Below are positions 1 to 11,726 of a stretch of DNA of 64,000 nucleotides, piece by piece (position 1 is the first letter of the stretch; the number at the start of each line of letters is the position of its first letter). This stretch comes from Gonium pectorale. Its lineage: Eukaryota > Chlorophyta > Chlorophyceae > Chlamydomonadales > Volvocaceae. The stretch is taken from assembly GCA_001584585.1 (NCBI GenBank), contig LSYV01000012.1, positions 1,206,952 through 1,270,951 of the forward strand, read 5' to 3'. Below the pieces are notes generated by a model. That model was not told where the DNA came from. It was given only the letters and a program-made list of their open reading frames with translations, and made no database searches. The translations under genes and the position numbers were made by a program.

Positions 1-943
1 CGCCGCTCCCTGCATCGCCGTAGCTTCTACGCGCCCCAAACCCCCATCGCGCCCAGCTCCAGCCGCTGCCACCGGCTCCGCTGCGCCTGCCGTTGCTGCC
101 TTCGCCGCCTCCGCCACCTCTAGCCCCGCCGTTGCTACTGCCAACGCCGATTGTGGTGGATGCTGCGGCGTGGTATCCACCAGGCGCGGTAATCCCAAGT
201 AGTGGAGATAAGCATGTGCCCGCACTTTGGGTGACTGCAGCCGCCGCAACGCGCTGCAGGAGCTGCGTACATGACACGAGGCCGGGCGCTAGGCCTGCAG
301 GCATGAGCAGTGGTGATGCGAGGAGACAGAACCAACCCTTCCTGCTGGCGCGCCCCAAGGGCTGGCGTGTTACTAACCTTGCAGGGGGGTGTGCCGCATC
401 CCGCGTATGCGGATGGCCTGGGGGCACTGCTCGTGCTGTGCCCCGCCGTGATGGTGACGGAATCAGTCAAGCGCTGGTGTTCCTCGTAATAATTCAATAA
501 CAGTATCTATTTTCAGTTCAACGCGCCTAGTATCGCTGTCCTTGACGCAGAGCTGGGAGCGGAAGCATCGCGGAAGGTTCGAACAGGTGGAGCGTCTTCT
601 ATGTCGAACACGCCAATAAGTGATGTACCATGCGGCGCGTGTTGGGCGTTCGGTCGCGTTGTGTGGCGTTGTCCCAACCTGTTCACGACAGTTTTACGGC
701 GAGCAACTGTATGCACTTGGCTTCCATGCATGGACCTGACCTATTGCACTTGGTAGCGTCTGTTACGCAGTCATAGGTTAGGTCAGTGCAGTCCTTCCAA
801 CCCGCTTGCACGATGCGTTAGGCCGCGCGCACACAGGCTTGCCCGATACTATACATTCAACGGACTGGATCGCCGCAACGAAGTTGTGCATGCCTACTGG
901 TTTCGGCTGGCTAGTGTGTACCCTATCCTTCCGCCGCAGCTAT
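1..943. other. upstream region of the CCA-adding enzyme gene; no gene supported
   Basis: Bases 1-160 are C-rich and low in complexity. They could be the edge of an exon of a neighbouring gene, but I recognise no protein in either strand. Bases 500-943 are less GC-rich and probably hold the promoter and 5' untranslated region of the gene starting at 944. I see no clear TATA box, RNA gene or repeat. Confidence 0.4.
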
Positions 944-3900
944 ATGGCCCTGGCGGCACACCACCTGAAGCTACACACGCAGCCGCTGCGCAGTGCCCCA
1001 AGCTCCCACGCCCCAGCCCCCGGCGCCGCTGCCGCTGCCGCTGCCACTGCCACACGCCTGCCCCGCGCCGCGCCCGTACGGCAACCCTCTTCTGCCGCCC
1101 TCCGCACTACCCTAGCGGCCAGCACCAGGAGCTCCCTCCCGTCACCACCGTCGGCACTCAGCGCCAGCCTGCCCATCTCCTCGCCCCTCTCCCGCGCCCG
1201 GCCAATGTCCACCGCCGGCCCTTCCGCAGCCGCGGCCGCCGCTGACTCCGATGCCAGCGGCGCTGCCGAGCTGCTCGTCCGCGAAACCATCTCTCTGACC
1301 CCGGGCGAGCGTGAGCTGTTCGACACGCTCCTGGCGGCCAGCCGCCACGCGGGGTCGTCCACCGTCATGCGGTGCGCGGGTGGCTGGGTGCGCGACAAGC
1401 TGCTGGGGCGCGGCAGCGACGACATCGACATCGCGCTGGACGACATGTTGGGCAAGGACTTTGCTGAGCTGGTAAACGACTACCTCAAGGCGCAGGTGGG
1501 GACGGGGCGGGACGGGGTCGCAACGGAGAATGGCGGGGGAAGTGGGGGGTGGTGTGACTCGACCTGTGGGCGAGCTGAGCGATGGCCGATAGGTAGGACA
1601 CCGTCGATGGCGGGGGAGGAGGGGGCTGTCGTAAGGTATGGAGGCACGAGGCACTATGAACGAGACGACTACGAGCCACCCGTTGCTGCATGTGCTGATG
1701 CGGACCGCGCAGCAAGCATGCCGGGCGGGACCTGAATCCAAGTCCCGGCCTCGAATCGGCCGGCCCTGCCGGTGGACGCCTTGAGGTGGGATTGGATGTT
1801 GTCGACGGTGCCCCGAAGCGCTGTTGCTGGTGGGCTTGGGGCTGCTGCACTTGGGGAATGGATCGTATGGTTTGATGCTTTGCTGCGGGCATTCTCGGAG
1901 AGGGGTTCGAGGAACTTGTATCAAGTGCCTGAAGGCGCATGTGTCGGCGCGCTTGCCCAGACAAGGGCGCCGGGGCAGTGTTGGGATCGGCAGTAGTTCA
2001 GCAGTAGTGGCGCGTTGCGGCGTGACCCGAGCGGGGCTGCCCGAGGGCGACGGCTTGGGGCTTTCCGCGCGGCCGTCGAAGGCGCCCGTGGTGGCATTCC
2101 CAAGCGCAAGTCGTGTGGGCGGCAACGGGTGGTGGTGATGAGCATAGGTGCTGAGGGCGAGGCGACGGGGATGGCTACACCGGGCTGCCGTAGCCGTTCA
2201 CATTCCCTTCAGAGGCAGCGGTGCGGGGACATTGCTACGGTGCGGGCGGACCGCCGGGCTCGCCCGCTGTGCAGCATTGGTTTGGGTTGGGGCCTAGGGG
2301 TCCGCCCACGGGGTCCGCCGGGGTTCAACGAGTGGCCTGGCGCGGGCCCCCCACTGGCGGCCCTTCCGACCCACAGCCGGGGCGCTCTTGCAGCCGCAGC
2401 GCTGTCCAAGCTGCAGCCTGGCAGCCGGTGTAGGCTAGCTACGGGAGCAGAGAAGCTGAGCGGACGGCCAGGGTGCAGGGCTTGGCCAAGGATTGTCAAA
2501 GCCCTAACATTCATTTAGGTATATAGGCGTCACTAGGCAGTGGACTGCGAGATACACATCCTCTCCCTACGTGCCTTCTGATTGCCCTCCCCGTCCGGTG
2601 GCCGCTGAGGCGGTCCCCCTTGACCACCGCGTCTGCTCGTACTCCCTGCATGTGCCCTCAACCTGCTCACGGCCCCTTCCCTCTCCGCATTCCCCCATGG
2701 CCGCGCCCCAGGGCCGTGAGGCTCGCAACACGGCAGTGATTCAGTCCAACCCCGACCAGTCGAAGCACCTGGAGACGGCGCGCATGCGAATCGGCGAGGT
2801 GTGGTCACATGGTAACAGCCTTGCATGCAACGGACCAGGCCTCGAACTCTCATGGCTGGGGACCCCCCAGGTCCTGCCTTAACGCCGAGCCGTGTGGGGA
2901 ATGTGTCCCGATCGCCCACGTGTGGGATGCATGGGAGGAGCCAGAGGTGCGTTGGCGATGAGTCACGGTACTGTTGCCGTCGCCGTTGGTTCCAGGTCTG
3001 GATCGACCTGGTGAACCTGCGGTCCGAGACGTATGCCGCGGACTCGCGCATCCCCACCATGACCTTCGGCACCGCAGAGCAGGTGAGTCGGGACTATGGT
3101 TGGGGCTTTGCGGTTGTGGAGATGCCATAGTGCAGTACCCTTTCATGGACCGAGGGCGAGGGTGTGGGCCCCGGACAGAGCCGATTGCAACCAAAGGGTA
3201 GCCCTTCACCTCGATACAGGCTCCGTACAACCCGCTCCTCATCATCGCAACCTGGTCTTAAGCCCCAGCCGAAAAACCAACAGGGCGGCGGCTTAGAGCC
3301 CCTGCGGCCCTCCACCGCGGTGTAAGGCTCCTCCTGGCCTTGCCGGCGTGCTCACGGGCCCACACGCACACACACCCCACTCTCCTAGATCATATAGAAC
3401 ACGCCCCACTCCCTCATCCGTCCGGCCCCAGGATGCCCTGCGCCGGGACTTCACCATCAACGCGCTGTTTTACAACATCACGGCGGGCGGTGTGGTGGAG
3501 GACCTCACGGGCCGCGGGCTGCAGGTGGGAGGATGGGATGTGGGGACTTATGGGGGCGCGGTGCATTGTACCGCACCGGTACGTTCACCGATGCCTGAGG
3601 ACTCCTCCCTGGGGAAGCAAAGCGGTCCAGTCATGGAGAGGCGCGTTGGTTGGCTGTACCCAATGCTTTCGGCGTCACCGTCTTTCGGTCGTGTTTGCCA
3701 CATTCGCACAAGCGTACCTCTCCCCCGGTTGTAGGACCTGCGCGACGGCCTGATCCGCACGCCGCTTCCGCCCATGGAGACCTTCCTTGACGGTAGGCGC
3801 AGGCGGACGGGTTGACGAGGGGCGCGTGTGAGGTGCCACGCCTGCGCGGAGTCATCCACCTTTCAACCGGCTGAGCTGTTCGTCATCCACCCCTCCCCCA

Positions 3901-6900
3901 GACCCGTTGCGCGTCCTCCGGGCTGTGCGGTTTGGCACCCGCTTCGGCTTCCGGCTCCACCCGGACATCCTGGAGGCGGCTGCGTCTGAGAAGGTGAGGA
4001 ATCCTGTGGGAACCGGGTTGGGCGCAACCCGAATCCCGACCTCGTACTTCCCAAGGCGCAGTCTGGCATTGACGTCTTACACAGCCCAGGGGGCCAAGAA
4101 GGCATGTGCACAAAGAGACACGCCATGAGCCCTCAATGGCAGGTCGGCAACCAGCGCGTGTGTCAACGCCAGTGCAGTTGCATCTTGCGGCAGGCCCTGC
4201 ATGAAATGCCGGTCCGCAACGCCACCATCAGCAACACACCTAGGCCAAGCTACAAGCCGGCATACGCCAGCGCTGTAGCCTTTGCGATGACCAATGCCGT
4301 AGCTCGCCGTACAATAACATTGCAAAGCAGCGGTTGCCATGGGGTCCGGCGCACTCTCTCCATAACTTCTCAAAGCCTGCTCGAAGCATATGCTGATTCT
4401 TCGCTAAGAGGACCCGCACCCTCGCCGTGTAAGTGTAGGTAGTCGTGCGCGTGCTCCTGACACCTTTCGTCTACCCGTACATCAACACTCTACCCAGCTT
4501 CCTAAAGCATCCTTCAGCAGCAATTAATGTAGAAAGGCAGGAATCCCGTCAACGGCAGTAGCCCTGCCATGCACTTCACACTCCACTCCTACTAGACTCC
4601 CAGTCCGGTGGCCGTGCTCCCCCCTTCACGCGCTGCCGGCTGCCGGCGCGTCCGCCTCCATCGCCGCTGGCGCCGCCGCCTCCCCTGTCCCGGCCGCTGC
4701 TGCCGCGGGCACGTCTGCGTAGACGGCCCGGTAGACGAGGAGGTACGCCATGTGCCAGTCGCCTCCGCCGCTCAGCTGCAGCACCTCCTCCTCCGTCCGC
4801 ACCGTCAGCTTCTCGTCGTCGAAGCAGACCCACGTGCCGTCCGAGGGCTGCTTGACCCACGCCACGTAGTGCCCCGAGTCCGCGGTGCGGCCCTTGTGCG
4901 TCACCACGCCCGCCAGCTCATATTTGCCTGTGGGCGTGTGGGTGCGGGGCAACGCAACGGGGGAACGGGCAGGCATGACACACGGGGCAGGGACGTTTGC
5001 ATTGCCCAACAGTAACACTACACGGGTGCGATGATCCCCAGGATAGACAAGACAGGATCTGGGGCAGCCAACTGACACAAATGCATGGCGTCAGCTGGTT
5101 GCGGCCCAAACGTACCCGTCATGGCCTTCGTGGTGGCCGCGGCCGGCGCGCTGGTGCTCGCGGCGCCGCTGCTGCCGGCCGAGGCGTCCTTCATGTCGAC
5201 GTCGCCGCCGGCGGGTGCGCTGGCACTGGGCGCCGCGGCGTCGGCGGCAGGCCCGGGGCCCTGCGTTGGGGCAACACCCAAGGAGCTTCCTGAGCAAAAG
5301 ACCCTTCACAGCAGCTGCTAGCCGCGGCTAACGCGTGACACAGCAAAGCCAAAACGGAAGCGGGGCGGGGCATGGTACGGAATACAGTCAATGTTCCAGG
5401 AGGATGGGGAAAAGGATCTGGCCGGGCACTGCTTGCCTTCTTGGCAAGCTTCTTGGCCTCGATGGCCCGGTCCAGGGCCTCCTTGTGGGCCGCGCGCGGC
5501 GCCTCCAGCTCCTTCTTCAGCTCGTCGCTGCAGAACTCGAACGCGTCGAACTCGAGCGAGAAGGGGATCTTCTTGAGGATCTTGGCCTTCTGCTGGTTGT
5601 CGCGCCTGCGGGGGCGGGTCCGTCCCACGATGTGCGCAGGCACAGGCGCGGGCCGGTAATGAGACCCGGATGACATCTCGCACGACGTGCCGTCGCACGC
5701 TCAGCCAAACGCGCTGCCAGCCTCCCACGGGAGCGCGGCGCCCCGAATCCTCGACATGGCAAACGGCCCCGCGGGGGACCACGCTGTCCCCGACATGCAT
5801 CCGGCTAGCCGCTGCGCAGCGGCTTTGTGAGTTGCGAGGTTGCGTGTTGTAACGTGCACGAACCTGAAGAAGAAGCGCATCATCTGTAGCGTGAGGTACG
5901 GCGGCAGCGCCGTGAGCTGCGTGGCGCCCTTGAACAGCGCCGTGCGGCCCAGCGCCGCAGAGGTGCGCTCGCGCTCCTCACGCAGCCCCACCGCCACGCC
6001 CTCGCTCACGTGCGCAGTCTTGTCCTCGATGTTCACCTTGAGCGTATAGCTCATGCCGTCCTCCTGCAAAGCGGGCGGGCGGATGGGCGACGGGATGAGG
6101 AGCGTACTGTATGGGGTTGGTGCAAAATGCGGGGTGAGGACGGGGTGAGAATGGCGCACGGCGGATCCTGGACATGGTGGGGAAGGCCGCTCGTGAGCGG
6201 CCCTGACGTTCGAGCCGCGGGTTTTGTGTCAGCTAACAGCAGCAAAAGACCCAGTGCCCTGGGCAGCGCCCCCGCGCTCAGGCGGCTTCGTACGCCCTGC
6301 CGCCAGCGCTTCGCGCCCAGCGGCGGCCACACGCCAACCCGCGCACCGAGAGCTGCTCGCCAGACTCCTCGCACTTCAGGGTCAGGCGCGTGGGCACGCC
6401 GAAGAGCTTGTCCACGACCGCCTTGCCGTCCGCGTCCTGGTGGGACGAGCGAGGAGGCATAACTGCTTCGCCTCGCAAGCTGAATGAAAAAGCATGACTG
6501 GGTCACTCGCGGCTTGTGAACTGAGCTGCTCATACGTTGGCACACGGGACACCATCGCCACACCCTGAGGTGGCTGGGCAGGATCGCACGCCGGAAACCA
6601 GGCCCCACAGGCCTGGCTACATCAGTCGCACACCGCGCGGTGTATCAATACGTCAACCCAACCGACCTTAACCTTCTCGCGCAGCGCGTACATGACGTTG
6701 GTCCAGCACTCCTCTGCGTCCTGCTGCGCGAACACGCCGCCGGCGCCCTGCTGAGCGAACTGCGGAAACTTGGAGCGCAGGGCCATGAGGAAGGCGTAGG
6801 GGGGGAAGGGAGCGCCGCCGTTCTCCAGGTCCTTGAAAAGCTCTGAGGTGGCGGCAACCAGCTTGCCGGTGGGGTCAGACCCCAACCCCGCCGTGCTCTT

Positions 6901-9566
6901 GTACAGCGCCTCCCGCAGCGGCTGCACAGCGAACATACACTGCATTGTGGAATTCATGTAGCACGTGTTCCCAAGGTTGTGCAGCCCCGCGCCGAAGCGC
7001 TTGGTGTCGAGGTGCTCCTGCTCCGACTCGGGCAGATCTTCGACGAATTTGGGCAGGTCCTTGGGCGCCTCCACCGGCACCGCCTCGGCCGATCCCATTA
7101 GCATGATCGTCATGCCGGCCTTTGGTGCGGCTTTGCCCCAGTCGTCGTCCTTCAGCAGCGTGCCCTTGAGCATGACCTTTTGCCGGTCCGGCGGAACGCC
7201 GGTCAGCGCGAACAATTGCGATTTGAACACTAGAGGTGTCTGAGACATGTCCAGCTCAATGTCATTGTATGTCTCTTTACCCCACTTCACGTTCACCTTG
7301 ACCTGCGCCATTTCTTCTGCGGGCCTCTTAGTGCCCGTCTGGGTCATAAAATCTAATAGATCAGCTAATGAGTTGGGTGGGGCGCTCAGTGGACAAGCGG
7401 TGAGCTGTCGTGTCCATGAAACCCTCATCGGTCGCCGTGCGCGCTTACGTAAGGCGCCCCGACCTCAAAGCACCGCAGTTGCTGCTCCTATCCATCAAGC
7501 AACAACACAATTAACTTGCGGCATGCATGTGAAGCGTAAGTTGCTCTTCGTTGCAGACGGCTGGGGCCTAACCCTGTCCATGTACTAAGAGGGACCAGTA
7601 CTCAACAATCTTGTTTCTCAACCCCACCCTTTCCCTCTGCCTTTCACCAGGTACGCTTTGCGCTGGCGACCAAGATTAGCAAGGAGCGCGTGGGCACGGA
7701 GCTGGAGGGCATGTTCAATGGTGAGGGGCGAGAGGGGCGGTGCCGTACTTCATTTTCCCAAGGCCGAATTCGCCCACGGCCGGATTCCAATCACTAGCTC
7801 GCGAACCCGACATCTTCCCCTGGCGTCTCGATGTCCATGTAATCCTTTGCCACCCACCCCAATCATTTGGCCATACAGGTCCCGCTCCCGTAGAGGCGGT
7901 GCGTCTGCTGCACCGGCTGGGGCTGTTCACCACCGTGTTTGCGCTGCCTGCGCCCCTCGACACGCGGCTGGGCGGCAGCTATGGAGGCCCCTGCTGCGCC
8001 ACCATGGCGGCAGCGGACAGCCTCGCGCGTGCGCTGGACCTCAAGGTGGGGCACAGCGTGAGGGCTGGGCCTCCGGCCCAAGGCATGCCGGTATCCATTT
8101 GCATGTCGCAGGCGGCTCCGCGCAGGTAGCCCACAGGGGCGGGGTTAGGATATGACGCTGTGGAAACCGTTAACCCCGATATGTCTATAAGGCTATTCAG
8201 CAAGCCACCCCATGCGCGGTACTCTCCATCGCCGCAACTCGCGGCCTAACCTGCCCTCCAACCCTCCCCTATGTTTCCGTTTTTGTTGAAAAGTGTGTGC
8301 CCTGGAACGCTTCCCTTGAGACAACGTCCTCCTGCCTTTTTGTTGCGATGTCAACTCGACAAACCTCGATAGATGGACAAGGACGAGCGGCGCTTCCTCC
8401 TGCTCGCGGCGCTCATGCTGCCGCTGCGGGAGCTGCAGCACAGCCCGCCCAAGGGCAGGCCCGTACCGGCCGCGGCGGCCCTCATCCGCGACTCCCTCAA
8501 GTGGCGCGTCAAGGACATCGAGATGACTGCCGTACTGCATGACACCGCCGCCGAGCTGGCGGCGGCGCACGCCGCGCTGCGCCAGGGCCGCGACGGCGGC
8601 GCTGACGCCGGTGTCGGCGAGGCTGGCGCTGGGAAGGGCGGCGAGGCGCGGGACGTCCGTGTGATGCTTGGGCAAGCGATCCGCAAGCTTAAGCAGCACT
8701 GGAAGCTGGGTGCGTGCGCTTGCCTACCACGTCGACACGTATATGGAAAGGGCAGACACGCGACGCGTGAAGACATGTTGATGTGTATGCGTGGCGCTTC
8801 AAGTCCACCTCCCGTTCTGTTACAACGTCCGTTCACCGTGCAACGAAGTAGAACTGCGTTTTAGTGATGAGTTTTGAACTCCAGATTTTGACATTGTCGT
8901 ACTGCCTTCGCAGGTGTTGCGCTGGCCCCAGTCATCCTCATGCGCGCCGCGACGCCGCTGCGGCCCGACGGCGGCGGCGCCGCTGCCCTGGAGGACAGCG
9001 ACGAGGGCAGCAGCGGCGGCGGCGCCGCCGCGGAGGCGGCAGAGGCGGCGGGCACGGCGCGGCTGGAGATGGCGCGGGAGCTGCTGGCGGCGGTGCACGC
9101 GTACGGGCTGGAAGAGTGCTGGAGCTGGAGGCCGCTGATGGACGGAAAGAAGGTGTGAATCGGGTTTCAAAAGCAACCCGCTCCATGCATGTAAAGGGGC
9201 GGAGGCGGAAGGAGCTGACGAAATGCGCAGCAGCTGGTTACGGTGCCTGGTACAAGGATGCGGAGCTCCTAATGCGGGTCCATCACCTGTACCTCGAAGC
9301 GGTGGCACCGGTGCCATCCCCCGTGCGCCGTGATGCCGCAGACAATGCCCTTATTCTGAGAGGGCGAACCGTTCGTGCCCGCGGCCGCCTGTTCCCGCAC
9401 GTGCCCCTAGGTGATGTCCTTGCTGGGCTGGTCCAAGCCGGGCCCGGAGCTGGGCCGCGTCATGGCGGCGGTGATGGACTGGCAGCTCGTGCACCCGCAG
9501 GGCACCCTGCCAGAGGCCGAGGTGATGGTCAAGGATACCTTTGGCGCTGCCGGCACCAAGGCCTGA
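944..9566 (+). CDS. TRNT1: tRNA nucleotidyltransferase (CCA-adding enzyme), 11 exons, hosts a nested gene
   Basis: The enzyme adds the CCA tail to tRNA 3' ends. Coding exons are 944-1495, 2712-2798, 2996-3082, 3432-3524, 3735-3792, 3902-3993, 7651-7720, 7879-8045, 8373-8709, 8914-9152 and 9411-9566. They join in phase with GT-AG introns to give about 645 residues. The class II nucleotidyltransferase head is clear: CAGGWVRD near residue 143 and the DxD metal motif in SDDIDIALDD near 160. These are followed by SKHLETA, DSRIP, FGTAEQDALRRDFTINALFYN, the PLPPMETFLDDPLRVLRAVRF block and VGTELEGMF, all typical of the TRNT1 family. The N-terminal 87 residues are Ala/Ser/Arg-rich like an organelle presequence, and a second ATG at 1205 would start a shorter form. 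The C-terminal part has Gly/Ala-rich inserts. Intron 6 (3994-7650, 3657 bases) contains USP14 on the other strand. I am very sure of the family; the exact start is less certain. Confidence 0.93.
4626..7347 (-). CDS. UBP6: ubiquitin carboxyl-terminal hydrolase 14 / Ubp6, proteasome-associated deubiquitinase
   Basis: This cysteine protease trims ubiquitin from substrates at the 26S proteasome. Exons on the minus strand are 7347-6673, 6436-6347, 6063-5864, 5605-5437, 5260-5116 and 4927-4626. They are phase-consistent and give about 526 residues (human USP14 has 494). A ubiquitin-like domain spans about residues 16-85, including FALTGVPPDRQKVMLKG. The Cys box is GLHNLGNTCYMNS with catalytic Cys129. 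QQDAEECW follows, and the His box is DSGHYVAWV near the C-terminus, followed by CFDDEKL and LSGGGDWHMAYLLVYR. Exon 5 inserts an Ala/Ser-rich acidic linker before the last catalytic block. Intron 4 must use a GC donor (5436-5435) to keep frame. The whole gene lies inside intron 6 of the CCA-adding enzyme gene, antisense to it. The start is the first Met giving a full ubiquitin-like domain; Met13 (7311-7309) is an alternative. Confidence 0.93.
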
Positions 9567-11726
9567 GCTATGCGGCCACGCGAGGCTGATGATGAGCGTT
9601 GCGGGCTTACGGCAGGCTGCGGTGGGGCAGGATGAGGCAGGCGGAGTGCATGGGGGGTGCTAGAGAGAGTGGGAGGCAGAGTTGTCTCTGGATCTGGATG
9701 ACGGGCTGGTCTGTGCTTGATAGAGGTGAAGGGCGGTCACCGCAAGTTGCGTTCTATGCTCCTGTCTCCCTATGAACTGGCTCCAAGCTGCTTCGCTGTA
9801 GCGTAGTGCCAGGATGTGCCGGGAGCCCCGAAGGGTTTGGAAGGGGCGACGGGGCCTGAGACTGCCAACGGCCTTACAACACTGCAGAAAGCCAACAAAA
9901 CGCCAAGCCAAAACCCGGCGCGGGCCAACCGCCAGCAACCCGCGGAGGAACCCGCGCCAAGCGCCCAAGGCGCAAGCGCCGACAGCAACGCACCACGAAG
10001 CCCCCCCCCCCCCCCACGACGCCTCGCACACGGAGGCCGAACCCAACCCGTCCCCCCCGCCAGAAAAGGCCCGCTCCAAGCCGACGATTGCCGAGGCCCG
10101 CGCCGGTTTAGGCCTGCGCCGGGGGGCTCGCCGCCTGGAGGGAACGGGACANNNNNNNNNNNNNNNNNNNNGCCAGAAAAGGCCCGCTCCAAGCCGACGA
10201 TTGCCGAGGCCCGCGCCGGTTTAGGCCTGCGCCGGGGGCTCGCCGCCTGGAGGGAACGGGACAACGGAGGCAGTTGAGGGTGGTGGTGGGGCCTAGTAGT
10301 GGCTAGGCGAAAAAGGCTCAACTGAGTGAAGGCAGAATGCCTGAACCAGGTGAGCCTCAGAGGAAATGCTACGCCGCTTGGATCCAGTTCGTACGACAGT
10401 CGCATAGAACCAGCCTTAGCGGCTCCGGTCGCTGCGCTCCGTCGCAGCTAAGCCACAATGGTGCCCCGTAGGAGTACGCGCAGTCGATTTGTGGCGTACC
10501 TCAATGCAGTGGATTTTTGTTGGCCAGCCAGCAGGGCGCTGGAGTGTTGTGAATTGTGGTTGTGCCTGCAGGGCCTAAATGATGTGACTGCGTAGAACGA
10601 CACATGTAGCAACCGTCAACCCAGTGTCGTGCAAGTGGGATGGGCCTGCCCCATGCTCTCCCTGAACCCGCAAGGGGCAGGGGTTCAGCAACTACACCAA
10701 TAGTGTGGTCGAGAGCGATGCAGGCCTCGTGCCCAACGCCTCCCCCTTGGCCGGGTTCAGTAAACTCCGTGGTCAACTCCGACATACTGGCTACACATTG
10801 CGTCCTATCTTTCAATGGAAAGGTTACATGAAAAGCGAAGAAGGGCAAAAATTACTGATGGATGAAACGGGTATCTCGATGAACATGACCTCCTGCGCCC
10901 TGCCTCAAACCCAGCGCACCACGGAGCGCAGGAGGACTCCTGCCCCTGGAGATCATTCATCCAGTCGACCGTTGGCATCGACCCAGGACGTGCAATGACC
11001 AAAGCCGCTGCCGCTTTGTCGCTCCATATGAAGGCGTATCAGCTCGTGCAGCAGGAGTGGAGCGCCAAACGTAAGAGGGCGAATGCCACAAGCACAAAGA
11101 CACCCTCATTTGCCTTCGACGAGACGCCGTGTCTGATGTCTCCCTGCACTCTCCCCTGCAGTGTAAGCTGCGTACGGGCTGTCCCGACGCCTTGCTAGCG
11201 GCCTAAAGCTCGCTTCGAACGCATAAGCATTACCCCACCAATCCCTCCCGAGGGACAAACCCCTGACACGCAAAACGAACTGAACGTCCAGCAGCAAAAT
11301 GCGAAGATTCCACCGCGAACGGCAGCACCAGCGCCAAGTTAGAGGCTGACCCAAGTTCAGCTGCCTTACCACTTCGCTTGAATTGCACCTGCCATCCCGC
11401 TCAGCATTGATAACGGTTATGTACCAATTTTCGAACAGCCCTTGGCCCAATCTCTCGCATTGCACTTTTTGCCTAGCCAGACTGCAGTCTTCTATTAACC
11501 AAAAGCCAAGGATCACAGACGAAATGACGACATACCTATATGGTACGCCCCAGCTTCTGTTCGCATGATGTTTCCCGGCTCTTACCAGTGCACGCCCATG
11601 GTTGGCGGCATTTCGAACCGAGTATTGTTCACGTCCGTGGCGCGACATGTCCATAACATGTACGGCACACCCCGCTATGCACAGTATGAAACAATGCGCG
11701 GTGCCATAACAACGTAATTACCGGCC
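9567..11726. other. intergenic region between convergent genes; no gene supported
   Basis: This 2.1 kb stretch holds the 3' flank of the CCA-adding enzyme gene, an assembly gap with a duplicated flank (10059-10263), and the 3' flank of the sulfotransferase gene. The reading frames here show no recognisable domain or codon pattern. 9990-10030 contains a long C run. Confidence 0.4.
10059..10263. repeat. 92/93-base direct duplication flanking a 20-base N gap
   Basis: Bases 10059-10151 and 10172-10263 are the same sequence, running from GCCAGAAAAGG to GGGAACGGGACA. They differ only by one G in a G run. The two copies abut the N run 10152-10171 on both sides. This is either a true tandem repeat the assembler could not cross, or, more likely, overlapping contig ends left unmerged. 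Confidence 0.85.

Noticed and set aside
3994..4128. Apparent truncation of the CCA-adding enzyme at 3993
   Set aside because: The rest of the protein resumes in phase at 7651 beyond the nested gene, so the gene is complete rather than broken.
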